Source of the DNA: JBGSYN01 sp041750975
GTDB lineage: Bacteria; Pseudomonadota; Alphaproteobacteria; Geminicoccales; Geminicoccaceae
Length of the DNA stretch: 64,000 nucleotides
Assembly (NCBI GenBank): GCA_041750975.1
Contig: JBGSYN010000009.1
Coordinates: 62,001-126,000 of the forward strand
Direction of reading: 5' to 3'
Of this stretch, positions 33,226 through 43,320 are shown one piece after another. The notes under the pieces were generated by a model. That model made no database searches, was not told where the DNA came from, and was given only the letters and a program-made list of their open reading frames with translations. The first letter of the stretch is position 1; each line of letters opens with the position of its first letter. A program made the translations under genes and the position numbers.

Positions 33226-35099
33226 TGTATCAAGAAGCAGAGCGTCTCCAAATGTTCACCAGGCGTGCGCTCTTGCTTGGAACGGCGCAAGCGCTGACCT
33301 TCGGGGTTATCGGCACACGGCTCTATTCGCTCCAGGTTCAAAGACGCGACCAGTACGCGTTGCTGGCCGAGGACAATCGTGCCAGCCAACGTCTCTTGAT
33401 GCCTCCGCGAGGGACCATCAAGGATGTGCACGGTAGAATTCTGGCGGAAAACATCCCGACCTATCGTGTCCGCGTGATCCGCGAAGATGCTGGCGATCTC
33501 GACTTTCTGCTCGAACGGTTGGGTCAATTGGTTCCACTTACCGAAAGTCAGATCCAGGCCGTCACGCGACAGGCACGGAACTACCGTTCCTTCGTGCCGA
33601 TTACGGTGGCCGAGGGTTTGAACTGGAAGCAGATTTCAGCCATCGCCGTTCATTCTCCAGATTTGCCCGGCGTTGTTCTCGATGCAGGTCTACTTCGACA
33701 CTATCCTCACGAAGATGTTCTGGCGCATGTTGTCGGTTATGTCGGGCCCGTGTCCGAATCCGACATATCGATCGACCAGGATCCACTCCTCCGCCTGCCT
33801 GAATTCCGCATTGGCAAGAGTGGCATCGAGAAAACCTATGACCAGGTGCTTCGTGGCACTGCCGGGCACAGTCGTGTCGAGGTGAACGCTGTTGGACGCG
33901 AAATTCGAGAACTGAACCGACAAGAAGGTAAAAATGGGACTGACGTCACTCTGACGCTCGACATCGACTTACAGAAATTTTGTTTTGAGCGTCTATCAGC
34001 TGAACTTTCCGCAAGCGCGGCGGTTATTGACGTCAATGATGGTTCCGTTCTCGCACTGACCTCGGTGCCAAGTTATGACCCGGCCGGCTTTGCAAGCGGG
34101 CTCAATCATCGCGAATGGCGGGAGTTACGGGACAATCCACGGACTCCATTGGTCAACAAGACAATTCGCGGTCAGTATCCGCCTGGGTCTACATTCAAGA
34201 TGATCACGGCGTTAGCCGCCCTCAACAAAGGCGCCATTACGCCGAGCTATGAAGCGTTCTGTCCCGGTCATCTGAGTTTGGGGAATGCTCGCTTCCATTG
34301 CTGGAAGCAAGATGGTCATGGTCGAATCAGTCTGCTGCAGGCCCTGGGACAATCCTGTGACGTCTTCTTCTATGAGGTTGCTCGTAAGGTTGGTGTAGAC
34401 GCTATCGCCGAGATGGCCGGAAAATTCGGCCTTGGCGCACCTACCGGTATCGATTTGCCGGGCGAAGCCCCGGGCCTTGTGCCGACCAGCGAGTGGAAAA
34501 AAGCGACCCTCGGCGAATCCTGGCAGCGTGGCGAAACGCTCGTGATCGGCATTGGTCAGGGCTATATGTTGGCAACACCGTTGCAATTGGCCGTAATGGC
34601 GGCTCGCCTCGCTAATGGCGGCATCGCTGTCACTCCGAGCCTCAGAGAAAAAGTGAGCTCCGACAGCGTATCTGACGCGCCCGAGTTCGCCCATGTCGAT
34701 GTTTCGGCAGAGGCGCTCTCATGGGTCCGAAAAGGCATGTACGAAGTGGTCAATGGACCCCGGGGAACGGCCCGTTCCAGCGCATTGAAGCTTGAGGGCA
34801 TTGAAATGGCCGGAAAGACCGGGACGTCTCAGGTACGCCGCATCAACCGTGCGGAGCGAGCTGCAGGACTTCACAAACGTAAAGATCGTCCCTGGGATGA
34901 CCGGGATCACGCCTTGTTCGTCTGCTTTGCGCCGTTCGACAAACCAAAATTCGCCGTCTCCGTCGTTGTTGAGCACGGGCAAAGCGGAAGCGGTGCTGCG
35001 GCACCGATCGCTCGCGATATCATGACCAAGGCCCTGCAACTTGATCAATCGCAGCCTCGGCTTATCGCCGATACGGGACGGTTCGTCTCGGAAGGTTGA
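33222..35099 (+). CDS. mrdA: Penicillin-binding protein 2 (elongation transpeptidase)
   Basis: This 625-residue class B penicillin-binding protein cross-links peptidoglycan in the elongasome. An N-terminal membrane helix lies near residues 16-35, followed by the dimerisation domain with PPRGTIKDVHGRILAEN. The transpeptidase motifs are all visible: S323-T-F-K326, S378-C-D380 and K532-T-G534. The gene starts in a 4-base overlap with mreD and is followed by its glycosyltransferase partner rodA, two bases after the stop. Confidence 0.97.
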   Translation: MMYQEAERLQMFTRRALLLGTAQALTFGVIGTRLYSLQVQRRDQYALLAEDNRASQRLLMPPRGTIKDVHGRILAENIPTYRVRVIREDAGDLDFLLERLGQLVPLTESQIQAVTRQARNYRSFVPITVAEGLNWKQISAIAVHSPDLPGVVLDAGLLRHYPHEDVLAHVVGYVGPVSESDISIDQDPLLRLPEFRIGKSGIEKTYDQVLRGTAGHSRVEVNAVGREIRELNRQEGKNGTDVTLTLDIDLQKFCFERLSAELSASAAVIDVNDGSVLALTSVPSYDPAGFASGLNHREWRELRDNPRTPLVNKTIRGQYPPGSTFKMITALAALNKGAITPSYEAFCPGHLSLGNARFHCWKQDGHGRISLLQALGQSCDVFFYEVARKVGVDAIAEMAGKFGLGAPTGIDLPGEAPGLVPTSEWKKATLGESWQRGETLVIGIGQGYMLATPLQLAVMAARLANGGIAVTPSLREKVSSDSVSDAPEFAHVDVSAEALSWVRKGMYEVVNGPRGTARSSALKLEGIEMAGKTGTSQVRRINRAERAAGLHKRKDRPWDDRDHALFVCFAPFDKPKFAVSVVVEHGQSGSGAAAPIARDIMTKALQLDQSQPRLIADTGRFVSEG

Positions 35100-35101
35100 C
35101 T

Positions 35102-36247
35102 ATGGCCATCGCCACCCAGTTCAGGACATCCGAACTCTCGATAGGGGAGAAAATTCGCGGCCTCCACTGGCCCATTATTCTTCTCACCGTGCTGTTGGGC
35201 ATAATCGGCTACGGAGTTTTGTTTTCTGCTGGCGGCGGTTCCCACGAACCTTGGGCTTGGCGCCACGCAACGCGTCTATCGCTAGGCTTGGTTGTGTTGC
35301 TCGTAATCGCACTGATCGATATAAGGATCTGGTTTCGGTGGGCCTACGTGATTTACGGCGGCGCGTTCGTTCTGCTGCTCGGTGTGGAGATTCTCGGCAC
35401 ATTGAGCAATGGCGCTCAGCGTTGGATCAACATCGGTTTCATCCAGCTGCAGCCATCCGAGATCATGAAGGTGGCATTGATCATCGCTCTCGCACGATAT
35501 TTTCACAGTGGCTATTTGGAGGATACGAAACGGGTAACCTTTTTAGTTGTGCCAGTGCTGATTGTCGTCTTGCCCGCGGCAATGGTCCTTCGACAACCGG
35601 ACCTGGGCACTGCTGTAATGTTAGTATCTGCAGGCATAGCCATGCTTTTCCTTGGGGGTGTTCGGATCTGGAAGTTCATGCTCGGGGCAGCGATATGCGC
35701 CGGCGCCTTGCCCGTTGTCTGGTCGGCATTACACGATTATCAGCGGGATCGTGTTATGACATTCCTCAATCCGGAGGGCGACCCTCTCGGTACGGGTTAC
35801 CATATTATTCAATCGAAGATTGCGCTCGGTTCCGGCGGACTTTGGGGACGCGGGTTTCTCAACGGCACTCAGGCGCAACTGAGTTTCTTGCCTGAAAAGC
35901 AGACCGATTTCGCGTTCACCATGCTTGCGGAAGAAACGGGCTTGGTCGGAGCATTGCTTCTCCTCGCTCTATTCCTCGCGTTGATTCTTATGGGATTGTT
36001 GGTGTCGATGCGGGCGAACAGTCATTTTTCACGCTTGCTCGCCGCAGGGTTGAGCTTCAATCTGTTCCTCTATGTCGTAATTAATGTCTCCATGGTGACC
36101 GGGCTTATTCCGGTCGTTGGTGTTCCGCTGCCGCTCATATCCTATGGTGGGACAGCGATGCTGACGGTCATGGTGGGACTGGGCCTGGTGCTTTCCGCCG
36201 ACCTACATGGATTTGCCACAATACCGAGGTTTCCGGTCGATCTATAG
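35102..36247 (+). CDS. rodA: Peptidoglycan glycosyltransferase RodA (SEDS family)
   Basis: This protein of about 381 residues has around ten membrane helices and polymerises lipid II during elongation. SEDS motifs include NGAQRWINIGFIQLQPSE, RQPDLGTAVML and the C-terminal VGVPLPLISYGGTAML. The start ATG 35102 is preferred to TTG 35096 because GGAAGG (35089-35094) is seven bases upstream of it. The pairing with mrdA is the standard elongasome pair. Its stop overlaps the convergent LarA-family gene by six bases (CTATAG). Confidence 0.96.
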   Translation: MAIATQFRTSELSIGEKIRGLHWPIILLTVLLGIIGYGVLFSAGGGSHEPWAWRHATRLSLGLVVLLVIALIDIRIWFRWAYVIYGGAFVLLLGVEILGTLSNGAQRWINIGFIQLQPSEIMKVALIIALARYFHSGYLEDTKRVTFLVVPVLIVVLPAAMVLRQPDLGTAVMLVSAGIAMLFLGGVRIWKFMLGAAICAGALPVVWSALHDYQRDRVMTFLNPEGDPLGTGYHIIQSKIALGSGGLWGRGFLNGTQAQLSFLPEKQTDFAFTMLAEETGLVGALLLLALFLALILMGLLVSMRANSHFSRLLAAGLSFNLFLYVVINVSMVTGLIPVVGVPLPLISYGGTAMLTVMVGLGLVLSADLHGFATIPRFPVDL

Positions 36248-37543
36248 GGCAACGGTCTCCGCCGTGCCTTTTGTGGAGCGAGGGACCACGTACGGCCCTT
36301 CCGGAACAAAGGCGACTTCGCTGTCCTTATTGCGGGCCATCGCCTCCGTCACCGTTTTCCCAACGCTCTCGATCGATCGGACGGCAGTGAGAGCCAATTC
36401 CGATGGGTTTAGTCCTTCACTGAAAAGGTGGACATGAGCCCTGCGCATCGGCTTGAGTTGCATTTGCGTCTGCCATTCGTCGATGTCGGCGAGTTCCTTC
36501 GTTCGGATGCTTTCCCAAAAACCTTCGACACCAAGTTCGACGAGACTTTTTTGAGCTTCAATAAAGGCTCGTGAACCCAGACCTTCGGAACATTGGGATG
36601 CAATAATTAGATCCCCGCCCGGCTCGAGGATATCTAGCGGACCAAGCATCCCTTTGACGGTTTGATAATAGGTCTTGTCCAAAGGATAGCCGGCTGCGCT
36701 CGTGACGACCGTCTTGAACCGACGAGGCACCTCGATGAGCGCATACTTGTCGATGAATGCGACGGCGCTCAAGTGGCTGTTCACGATCTCACCAAAATTG
36801 ATAAACGCTGGCCGTCTCTGATCATCGATGACCACATTTAGCGCCCAGCAGTCACCCAGAAGCTTGAGAATCTCAAGTTGCTCCTGATGAAGAGGGTTTC
36901 CTTCGAGAACGCAGTTCGTGGCACGCGGATCCGCCATAAACCTCGAATTGTGAAAGGTCCTAATGGTTTCCGCATGCGCAATTCCGGGCGCGACGACCTT
37001 CCTGCCCCCAGACCAGCCAGCCATGAAATGAGGCTCGACAAGACCGGTCGCAATTCGCAAATCGGCGTCAACAAAGCGGCGATCGAGCCGGATGGGTGTC
37101 CCTCGGCGCGTCCGGCCCAAGCTAACATGAGCCAAGTCATCCTCGGCGAAATGATTTTGGACGCTCACGTTGTTGAGCACCCAAGGATCGCCCACGAGCT
37201 CAGCCAGTTCTTCGTCCTCGTTTGGACGATGCAAGCCTGTCGCCACGAGCACCGTAACGTTATCGCGAGATATCCCAGATTGAATCAGCCGTTCGATCAT
37301 GGGCCGCAAGAAGAGACCATTGGGGACCGGCCGCGTGATATCGCAGATAAGGACACATGCGGATCGCGCATTCTGTGCCAGATCGGCGAGCTTGATCCCT
37401 TCCTTGCCATCCAAAGCTGCTGCTACTTCCAGCTCGGGATCGTTCAATACGGGCATTTGTCGTTTCTCGATTATGGTTGGTCGACAGCCATCCGGTATCA
37501 CGACTTCCAGTGTGCCGCGTCCATAAAGTAGTTTGACTGTCAT
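36242..37543 (-). CDS. LarA-family (nickel-pincer) racemase-like protein
   Basis: This protein of about 433 residues resembles lactate racemase LarA and related 2-hydroxyacid racemases/epimerases. Recognisable family blocks are DITRPVP, TGLHRPN with a conserved His, EPHFMAGWSGGRKVV with the His and the Lys that anchors the NPN cofactor, and TFHNSRF with a further His. LarA enzymes use nickel bound to an NPN pincer built by LarB, LarC and LarE; none of these is in the window. The start ATG 37543 has a GAGGCGG site and matches the family start; ATG 37630 is the alternative. It diverges from a ThDP enzyme gene. The substrate is unknown. Confidence 0.85.
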   Translation of the reverse strand: MTVKLLYGRGTLEVVIPDGCRPTIIEKRQMPVLNDPELEVAAALDGKEGIKLADLAQNARSACVLICDITRPVPNGLFLRPMIERLIQSGISRDNVTVLVATGLHRPNEDEELAELVGDPWVLNNVSVQNHFAEDDLAHVSLGRTRRGTPIRLDRRFVDADLRIATGLVEPHFMAGWSGGRKVVAPGIAHAETIRTFHNSRFMADPRATNCVLEGNPLHQEQLEILKLLGDCWALNVVIDDQRRPAFINFGEIVNSHLSAVAFIDKYALIEVPRRFKTVVTSAAGYPLDKTYYQTVKGMLGPLDILEPGGDLIIASQCSEGLGSRAFIEAQKSLVELGVEGFWESIRTKELADIDEWQTQMQLKPMRRAHVHLFSEGLNPSELALTAVRSIESVGKTVTEAMARNKDSEVAFVPEGPYVVPRSTKGTAETVAL

Positions 37544-37694
37544 CTCATCCGCCTCCGGTCGGAAACTGGTCTTGTTGCTCGATGTTTCATCGCGCGCCCG
37601 TCGCATCAAGTCCATGGCGACCTGTTGCATCCGGCTCCCCTGAAAGCTACGACGGATGGAACCTCTCCGAGAACCTGATCAACGAGCATAATGC

Positions 37695-39404
37695 ATGTCT
37701 CAAGCCGATACCAATTCATCTCGCGAAACCTCGAATTCTAGAACCGGAGGGCAGATTCTCGTCGATCAGCTTCGCATTCATGGCACCGATCTGATCTTCG
37801 GTGTACCTGGCGAGAGCTATTTGGCAGCGCTCGACGCGCTCCATGACGAAGCCGCGATTCGCTTTATCATCTGTCGGCATGAGGGGGGTGCTGCGATGAT
37901 GGCCGAAGCCTATGGCAAGCTGACCGGGCGGCCGGGTGTAGCCTTCGTGACGCGCGGTCCAGGAGCCACAAATGCAAGCTCCGGCGTCCACGTCGCGCAC
38001 CAAGACAGCACGCCGATGATTCTGCTGATTGGTCAGGTTGCGCGCGGCATGATCGAGCGAGAGGCATTTCAGGAGATTGATTACCGTCGGATGTTCGGTC
38101 AGATGGCGAAGTGGGTCGCACAGATCGACAATGCGTCCCGAATTCCAGAATTCCTGCACCGCGCCTACATGACAGCGACTTCCGGTCGGCCCGGACCGGT
38201 GGTCCTGGCATTGCCAGAGGATATGCTGACCGACGTAGCTGCGGTTGCTGACGGCCGGCCATACGCGCCGGTCGAGGCGGCGCCCGATCCCGGTGCTCTA
38301 GATCAACTGCACGAAATGCTGCGTGCTTCAAAGCGACCGTTGTTGCTTCTTGGCGGCGGCGGTTGGATGGGCGAGGGCATTGACGCCATTCGTCATTTCG
38401 CCGAGGCCAACGACCTGCCGGTTGCAACAGCATTCCGGCGACAAGACTATCTGGATAACCGGCATCGGTGTTATGCGGGGGACATCGGTATCGGCCCAAA
38501 CCCCAAGCTATCGAACAGGCTGCATCATACCGATCTATTGATTGTCATCGGTGCGAGGCTCGGTGAGATGACTACGGGCGGATACTCGCTGCTCGGCTTG
38601 CCCCGTCCGCACCAGACACTCGTTCACATTCACAATGACCCCGAAGAACTCGGCCGCGTCTATCAGGCGGATCTGGCGATCAATAGCGGCTTGAATGCCG
38701 CTGCCCATGCTCTATCCCGCCTCGATCCAATTTCATTCCCTTCTTGGGGGGACGAGACCGAAATCGCCCATCTCGATTTCATGGCCTATGTCGAACCGGA
38801 ATCAATCGGCCAAGTAGGCGTTGAGATGCGCGCCGTCATGGCGATACTTCGCGATAAGCTACCGAAAGATACCATCGTCACCAATGGTGCGGGAAACTAT
38901 TCGGGATGGCTGAATCGCTATTGGCTACACGGAGGGTTTCGCAGCCAGCTTGCCCCGACCTCGGGATCCATGGGCTATGGATTTCCTGCGGCGATAGCGG
39001 CGAGTTTAGTCCATCCGGACCGGCAGATCCTATGCTTTGCTGGCGACGGCTGCTTCCTCATGACGGGTCAGGAACTGGCAACCGCAGTCCAATATCAGTT
39101 AAACCTGCTTATCGTCGTCATCAACAACGGCATCTACGGAACTATTCGCATGCATCAGGAGCGCGAATATCCGACGAGGGTCTTCGGCACCAGCCTGCAG
39201 AATCCGGATTTTGTGGCTCTGGCCCGAGCTTACGGCGCCGAGGCATGGCGGGCCGAATCAACGGAACAATTCGCGGTGGCTTTGGAAAAGGCCTTAGCGA
39301 CCCGCGGAGCGAGGTTGATCGAGATCATTCTCGATCCTGAAATCATCACCACCAAGACGACGTTAAACGCCATCCGCGAACAAGCAATTGCCGCCCGCGG
39401 ATAA
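37695..39404 (+). CDS. Thiamine-diphosphate enzyme, acetolactate synthase-like
   Basis: This 569-residue ThDP-dependent enzyme has the three-domain layout of acetolactate synthase, glyoxylate carboligase and related lyases. The N-terminal domain carries the catalytic Glu in CRHEGGAAMMAEAYGKL. The C-terminal domain has an intact ThDP-metal motif, AGDGCFLMTGQELATA, with NNGIYGTIRMHQ as the Asn end. It differs clearly from the ilvB product in this window and has no small-subunit gene beside it, so it is probably not the biosynthetic synthase. It diverges from the LarA-like gene with a 151-base gap, suggesting a shared pathway of 2-hydroxy or 2-oxo acids. Confidence 0.85.
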   Translation: MSQADTNSSRETSNSRTGGQILVDQLRIHGTDLIFGVPGESYLAALDALHDEAAIRFIICRHEGGAAMMAEAYGKLTGRPGVAFVTRGPGATNASSGVHVAHQDSTPMILLIGQVARGMIEREAFQEIDYRRMFGQMAKWVAQIDNASRIPEFLHRAYMTATSGRPGPVVLALPEDMLTDVAAVADGRPYAPVEAAPDPGALDQLHEMLRASKRPLLLLGGGGWMGEGIDAIRHFAEANDLPVATAFRRQDYLDNRHRCYAGDIGIGPNPKLSNRLHHTDLLIVIGARLGEMTTGGYSLLGLPRPHQTLVHIHNDPEELGRVYQADLAINSGLNAAAHALSRLDPISFPSWGDETEIAHLDFMAYVEPESIGQVGVEMRAVMAILRDKLPKDTIVTNGAGNYSGWLNRYWLHGGFRSQLAPTSGSMGYGFPAAIAASLVHPDRQILCFAGDGCFLMTGQELATAVQYQLNLLIVVINNGIYGTIRMHQEREYPTRVFGTSLQNPDFVALARAYGAEAWRAESTEQFAVALEKALATRGARLIEIILDPEIITTKTTLNAIREQAIAARG

Positions 39405-39431
39405 GTTTAACTTTCGCTTTCGCGGATTTTT
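39395..39431 (+). terminator. Candidate intrinsic terminator
   Basis: CCGCG (39395-39399) pairs with CGCGG (39421-39425) and is followed by ATTTTT. The loop is long (21 bases) and contains the stop codon of the ThDP gene. It sits between convergent ends of the ThDP gene and trxA. The stem is short, so confidence is modest. Confidence 0.35.
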
Positions 39432-39434
39432 GGG

Positions 39435-39755
39435 TCAGATACTCTCCTGCACCCATTCCTTGAGCTTGCTCTTTGGCAAGGCCCCGACCTTGGTCGCCGC
39501 CAACTCTCCGTTCTTGAACAGCATCAATGTTGGGATGCCTCGTACCCCATATTTCGTCGGCGTCAGCGGATTGTCGTCAATGTTAACCTTGGCGATCTGA
39601 ATAACCTCAGCCATTTCGGTGGCCATTTCGTCAAGCATAGGTGCAATTGCTTTACAAGGCCCGCACCATTCCGCCCAAAAGTCGACGACCACTGGTTTAT
39701 CCGACTTCAGAACATCGCTATCGAAAGTCTTGTCACTAGTCTCAATGATCGTCAT
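39435..39755 (-). CDS. trxA: Thioredoxin 1
   Basis: This 106-residue cytoplasmic disulfide reductase has the active site WCGPC in FWAEWCGPCKAIAP and the cis-proline region VRGIPTLMLFKNGE. The start is ATG 39755 (MTIIETSDKTF), which gives the standard length; an extension of 11 codons upstream is not conserved-looking. It is the last gene of the minus-strand block and follows addA, an order common in alphaproteobacteria. Confidence 0.97.
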   Translation of the reverse strand: MTIIETSDKTFDSDVLKSDKPVVVDFWAEWCGPCKAIAPMLDEMATEMAEVIQIAKVNIDDNPLTPTKYGVRGIPTLMLFKNGELAATKVGALPKSKLKEWVQESI

Positions 39756-39819
39756 GGCGAATCCTGTTGGTTTGCCTGCGCCGCGCATCGTGAAAGATAG
39801 GTACTTTCGAAAATGCCCG

Positions 39820-42800
39820 TCAAGCTTGATTGATGGGTCTACGTTTCAGCCCTTGCGCCATGTAGGGTGCCAATTGCCCATAGTCAAGGAAGTCTAGTCG
39901 AGGCACCGATGTCCACAATATCCCGGCAGCAATTGGTCTATCGGGGTAAATCTTTTCAATCAAAAGATGATATGCAGCAATTTGTCGTATATATTGGTGG
40001 GGAATTGATCCGATATTTGCTGGAGGGCTGCGATTGGTTTTGTAGTCAATGAAGGTTATTTGGTCGCGTTCAATAACCATCCGATCGATTTGTCCGCCGA
40101 TTGCGATACCTTCGATGATTCCGGCTATTGGCTGCTCTGCTAGCGATTCTGGTTGAAACAATGAAGCTGTCTGAGGATCGCTTAATATCTGCAGAATTCT
40201 AAGCCGCACTGTCTCAAGTTCATCCGCTCCGAAATCATCACATTTCAGCTTGAGATAGCGGCTTATCGCGCGTTCACGATTCTCTTGTTCAATGTGCGGA
40301 AGTTGTTCCAGCAACCTGTGAATTGCAGTTCCAAGGCGCCTCCCCGACACGTCCGAGGCGGTCCAATCCGACCCGTCCTGCCCATGCATCGTGGATGCTG
40401 TGATCCGCGTTGGCTGGCGATCCTTAATCATCGCCGCAGGCTGTTTGGCCCAAATCGGCAGCGGCTGTTCCAGCTTAAGGTCATGGGGAACCGCCGTGAA
40501 TTCACTTTTCCGAGCGTCGCCACGTCGTTCAACGCGAAGACCTCGACCAATCGAACCCGGAACAAGGTCAATCGGCACGGTCGCAACGAGTTCGTGCCGA
40601 GCCACACTCTCCGAAATCAATTCGTACCAGGTTCCACTTTTGACATCGCTTCCGGCGCCAGAAGCGCAACCGCAAACATAAAGCTCGTCCCGCGCGCGTG
40701 TCATCGCCACATAAAGCAGTCGGTGACGTTCCTCATCTTGATTTTGTCGGATCTCGTCGACACAACCTTGTTCAGCCTCGCTTCGTTCGTCCGCTGGACC
40801 GCGCCAAAGGGGCAATCCCGATGGCTCGTGCCAAACCATCCGAGGCAGCTGCAAGGGGCCATCGGCGGCAGCATCGGCCAGGAACACAATTGGCGCTTCC
40901 AACCCCTTCGCACCGTGAACGGTCATGATCCTGACCTGGTTATACGCTGGTTCCGAATCCCGTTTAAGCGTCTGGCTCTTTAACTGGAGCCAGTGAAGGA
41001 ACCCCTGGAGTGAGGCAGGATGCCCATTTTCATAGACTAAGGCTTGCGAAAGGAATGCCTCGATCGGCTCGAGCGCATCGGGTCCCAAGCGTTCCAATAG
41101 ACGCTTGCGCTGACCGTCGGGACCCAAAATGTGGGCGTAAAATTCAAAGGGCGGCATGAAGTCTGCGCGTTGTTGCCACTGCGCGAACTGTTCGGCAGCC
41201 GCAGCGAAGTTAGCTGACCCGGATTTCGCGCGGTCTCGCAACCGGCTCCAAATCGATGCGCCATCCCTCATCCAAGCGAGTTCGAAGAGGTCATCCTCAT
41301 CAAGGCCGAAGAAGGGTGATCGGAGCATTGCGGCAAAGTTCAGATCATCTTCGGGCAGCAAGATTGCCTGGCCAAGCGCAACCAAGTCCTGAACTGCGAT
41401 ATGCTCGGTCAATTCAAGCCGATCCGCGCCCGCCACCGGCACGCGTTCGCGCTTGAATGCTCGCACGAGGAATTCTTGAATTCGACCACGCTTGGAAAGG
41501 AGAATCAGGATATCGCCAGCTGTGATCGCTCGGTCGGCAGCATCCAGTTTCCTGTTTTCATCAAGCCAATGCCGGATCTTTCTGGCGATGGCTTCGGCTA
41601 GGTGGCGTTCAGGCTCCTGCGTATCCCGACGGTCCGTCGGCAATGGCCAACTTTGCGTCGCCTGTTGTTTCTTCGCCGCCACCAGAGGCCATACTTCGAT
41701 AAAGCCCGGCTCGTTTCGTCGTGCAGAGGAATGGGAGACAGTTTCGCCTTCGACAATCACGCCCGCACCTGCTTCTGGATTGACGAAAACCTTATCGACA
41801 ATCTCGAGAATCACTCCATTCGATCGGAACGAGAGATCCAACAGCTCTCGGCGCATCGAGAGATTGGCCAATTCGAAGGATTTAGCGAGGCGTTCCCTTA
41901 AGGCTCTAAATGTTTTCAGGTCCGCGCCGCGGAAACTGTAAATGGACTGCTTGTCATCGCCGACTACAAAAAGTGTACGATCGATCGTGCGCGCACCCTG
42001 CCCGACGTGAAATTCGGCAACGAGACGTTCGATGATTTCCCATTGGTCCGGGCTGGTATCTTGAGCTTCGTCCACCAGTAGATGGTCGATTCTCGCGTCT
42101 AGTTTGAACAAAACCCACTCGGCTGCACCAGGCCGGGCAAGCAATCGCCTAGTGATCTCGATCAAATCGTCATAGTCTAAGCCAGCATGTCGGCGCTTCT
42201 CGTATTCGTAGTGTTGGATGACACGATGGGAGAAAATAACTATTGCAAGCGTACGTCGTGCAGTTCTCAGGCGATTACGCCGTTCCGCGAACTGAACTAT
42301 GCGGGCCTGCTCTCGCCTCAGCGTATTCGCAGCAGCAGAGTTTGCTTCTATGAATCGCTTTGAAATCAGTCGCGCTCGAGCTGTTTGTTTTTGGGTCAAG
42401 AAGAGCTCGAGGTAGCGCTCAAGTAAGCCGACGCGATCAAGCGGAGCGGCGTTAAGCCAAGTCAGTATCTCGCAACCGAGTTGGCGCTCCGACTCGGACT
42501 CTTCCATGATAAGACGATTGCACGCTTCGACGAGGTTTTCGACATCGAACACTCCGTCCACGCACTCGTCGTGACTGAGTCGATGAAGATCGAGGTGGGC
42601 TGGGACATCCAGTAGTCGACAAAGCGCCAAGCGAAGGCTTGAGAGATCCCCATGCGTTTGAACGACTTCAAGGATCTTTTTTCTGTCGTTGAGCGCCTCG
42701 CTCAGGGCGTCGTTGATGGTTTGCTCGGTGACTGCAATCGCAAGCGTGGCAAGAGCTTCGGAAAGCTCCGCCTCGCTGCGCTGCGCACAAGCGAAGGTTT

Positions 42801-43320
42801 TGTCTCGAGCGCTATGGAGCATTTCCGAAGCGGTTCGTTCATCCATGACTTCAAAGTGCGGTACAATACCGGCTTCGAACGGGAATCTGCGCAGAACCGA
42901 CTGGCAGAATGCATGGATGGTCATGATGCTCAGGCCGCTAGGAAGGTCCATGACCTTGACGAAAAGCCGTTTCGCCCGTTCCAGTGCAATATCGGACGGC
43001 CAGGAGCCAGTAAGCTGTTCCAGTTCCAAGGCGAGCGCTTTCTCGCTTTCCTTGGTCGCCCAGTCGCTGAGCCGTGTTTCGATTCGCGCGAGCATTTCAG
43101 CGGCCGCTGCCTTCGTGAAGGTGAGGCAGAGAATACCTTCGGGGTTATTGCCATCGAGCAAAAGGCGTAGAGCCCGGTCAACCAGCACGCGGGTCTTCCC
43201 GGTGCCGGCATTGGCTGTGACCCAGACGGAGTGATGTGGATCTGAGGATCGCTGTTGCGCCGGCGTAGCGCCAAAACCTACCGCACTACGAAGATCGCCA
43301 ACCGGAACATGGTCAGCCAT
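39820..43320 (-). CDS. addA: Double-strand break repair helicase-nuclease AddA
   Basis: This protein of about 1166 residues is the UvrD-like helicase subunit of AddAB, the alphaproteobacterial counterpart of RecBCD that prepares broken ends for RecA. The Walker A motif is ANAGTGKTRVLVDRAL (about residues 37-52). Helicase motif II includes LLVDEAQDTSPDQWEI, and motif VI includes LYVAMTRARDELYVCG. The C-terminal nuclease domain carries GGQIDRMVI and FIDYKTNR (motif D-x(n)-DYKT). ATG 43320 overlaps the addB stop; GTG 43326 is an alternative. Confidence 0.95.
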   Translation of the reverse strand: MADHVPVGDLRSAVGFGATPAQQRSSDPHHSVWVTANAGTGKTRVLVDRALRLLLDGNNPEGILCLTFTKAAAAEMLARIETRLSDWATKESEKALALELEQLTGSWPSDIALERAKRLFVKVMDLPSGLSIMTIHAFCQSVLRRFPFEAGIVPHFEVMDERTASEMLHSARDKTFACAQRSEAELSEALATLAIAVTEQTINDALSEALNDRKKILEVVQTHGDLSSLRLALCRLLDVPAHLDLHRLSHDECVDGVFDVENLVEACNRLIMEESESERQLGCEILTWLNAAPLDRVGLLERYLELFLTQKQTARARLISKRFIEANSAAANTLRREQARIVQFAERRNRLRTARRTLAIVIFSHRVIQHYEYEKRRHAGLDYDDLIEITRRLLARPGAAEWVLFKLDARIDHLLVDEAQDTSPDQWEIIERLVAEFHVGQGARTIDRTLFVVGDDKQSIYSFRGADLKTFRALRERLAKSFELANLSMRRELLDLSFRSNGVILEIVDKVFVNPEAGAGVIVEGETVSHSSARRNEPGFIEVWPLVAAKKQQATQSWPLPTDRRDTQEPERHLAEAIARKIRHWLDENRKLDAADRAITAGDILILLSKRGRIQEFLVRAFKRERVPVAGADRLELTEHIAVQDLVALGQAILLPEDDLNFAAMLRSPFFGLDEDDLFELAWMRDGASIWSRLRDRAKSGSANFAAAAEQFAQWQQRADFMPPFEFYAHILGPDGQRKRLLERLGPDALEPIEAFLSQALVYENGHPASLQGFLHWLQLKSQTLKRDSEPAYNQVRIMTVHGAKGLEAPIVFLADAAADGPLQLPRMVWHEPSGLPLWRGPADERSEAEQGCVDEIRQNQDEERHRLLYVAMTRARDELYVCGCASGAGSDVKSGTWYELISESVARHELVATVPIDLVPGSIGRGLRVERRGDARKSEFTAVPHDLKLEQPLPIWAKQPAAMIKDRQPTRITASTMHGQDGSDWTASDVSGRRLGTAIHRLLEQLPHIEQENRERAISRYLKLKCDDFGADELETVRLRILQILSDPQTASLFQPESLAEQPIAGIIEGIAIGGQIDRMVIERDQITFIDYKTNRSPPANIGSIPHQYIRQIAAYHLLIEKIYPDRPIAAGILWTSVPRLDFLDYGQLAPYMAQGLKRRPINQA

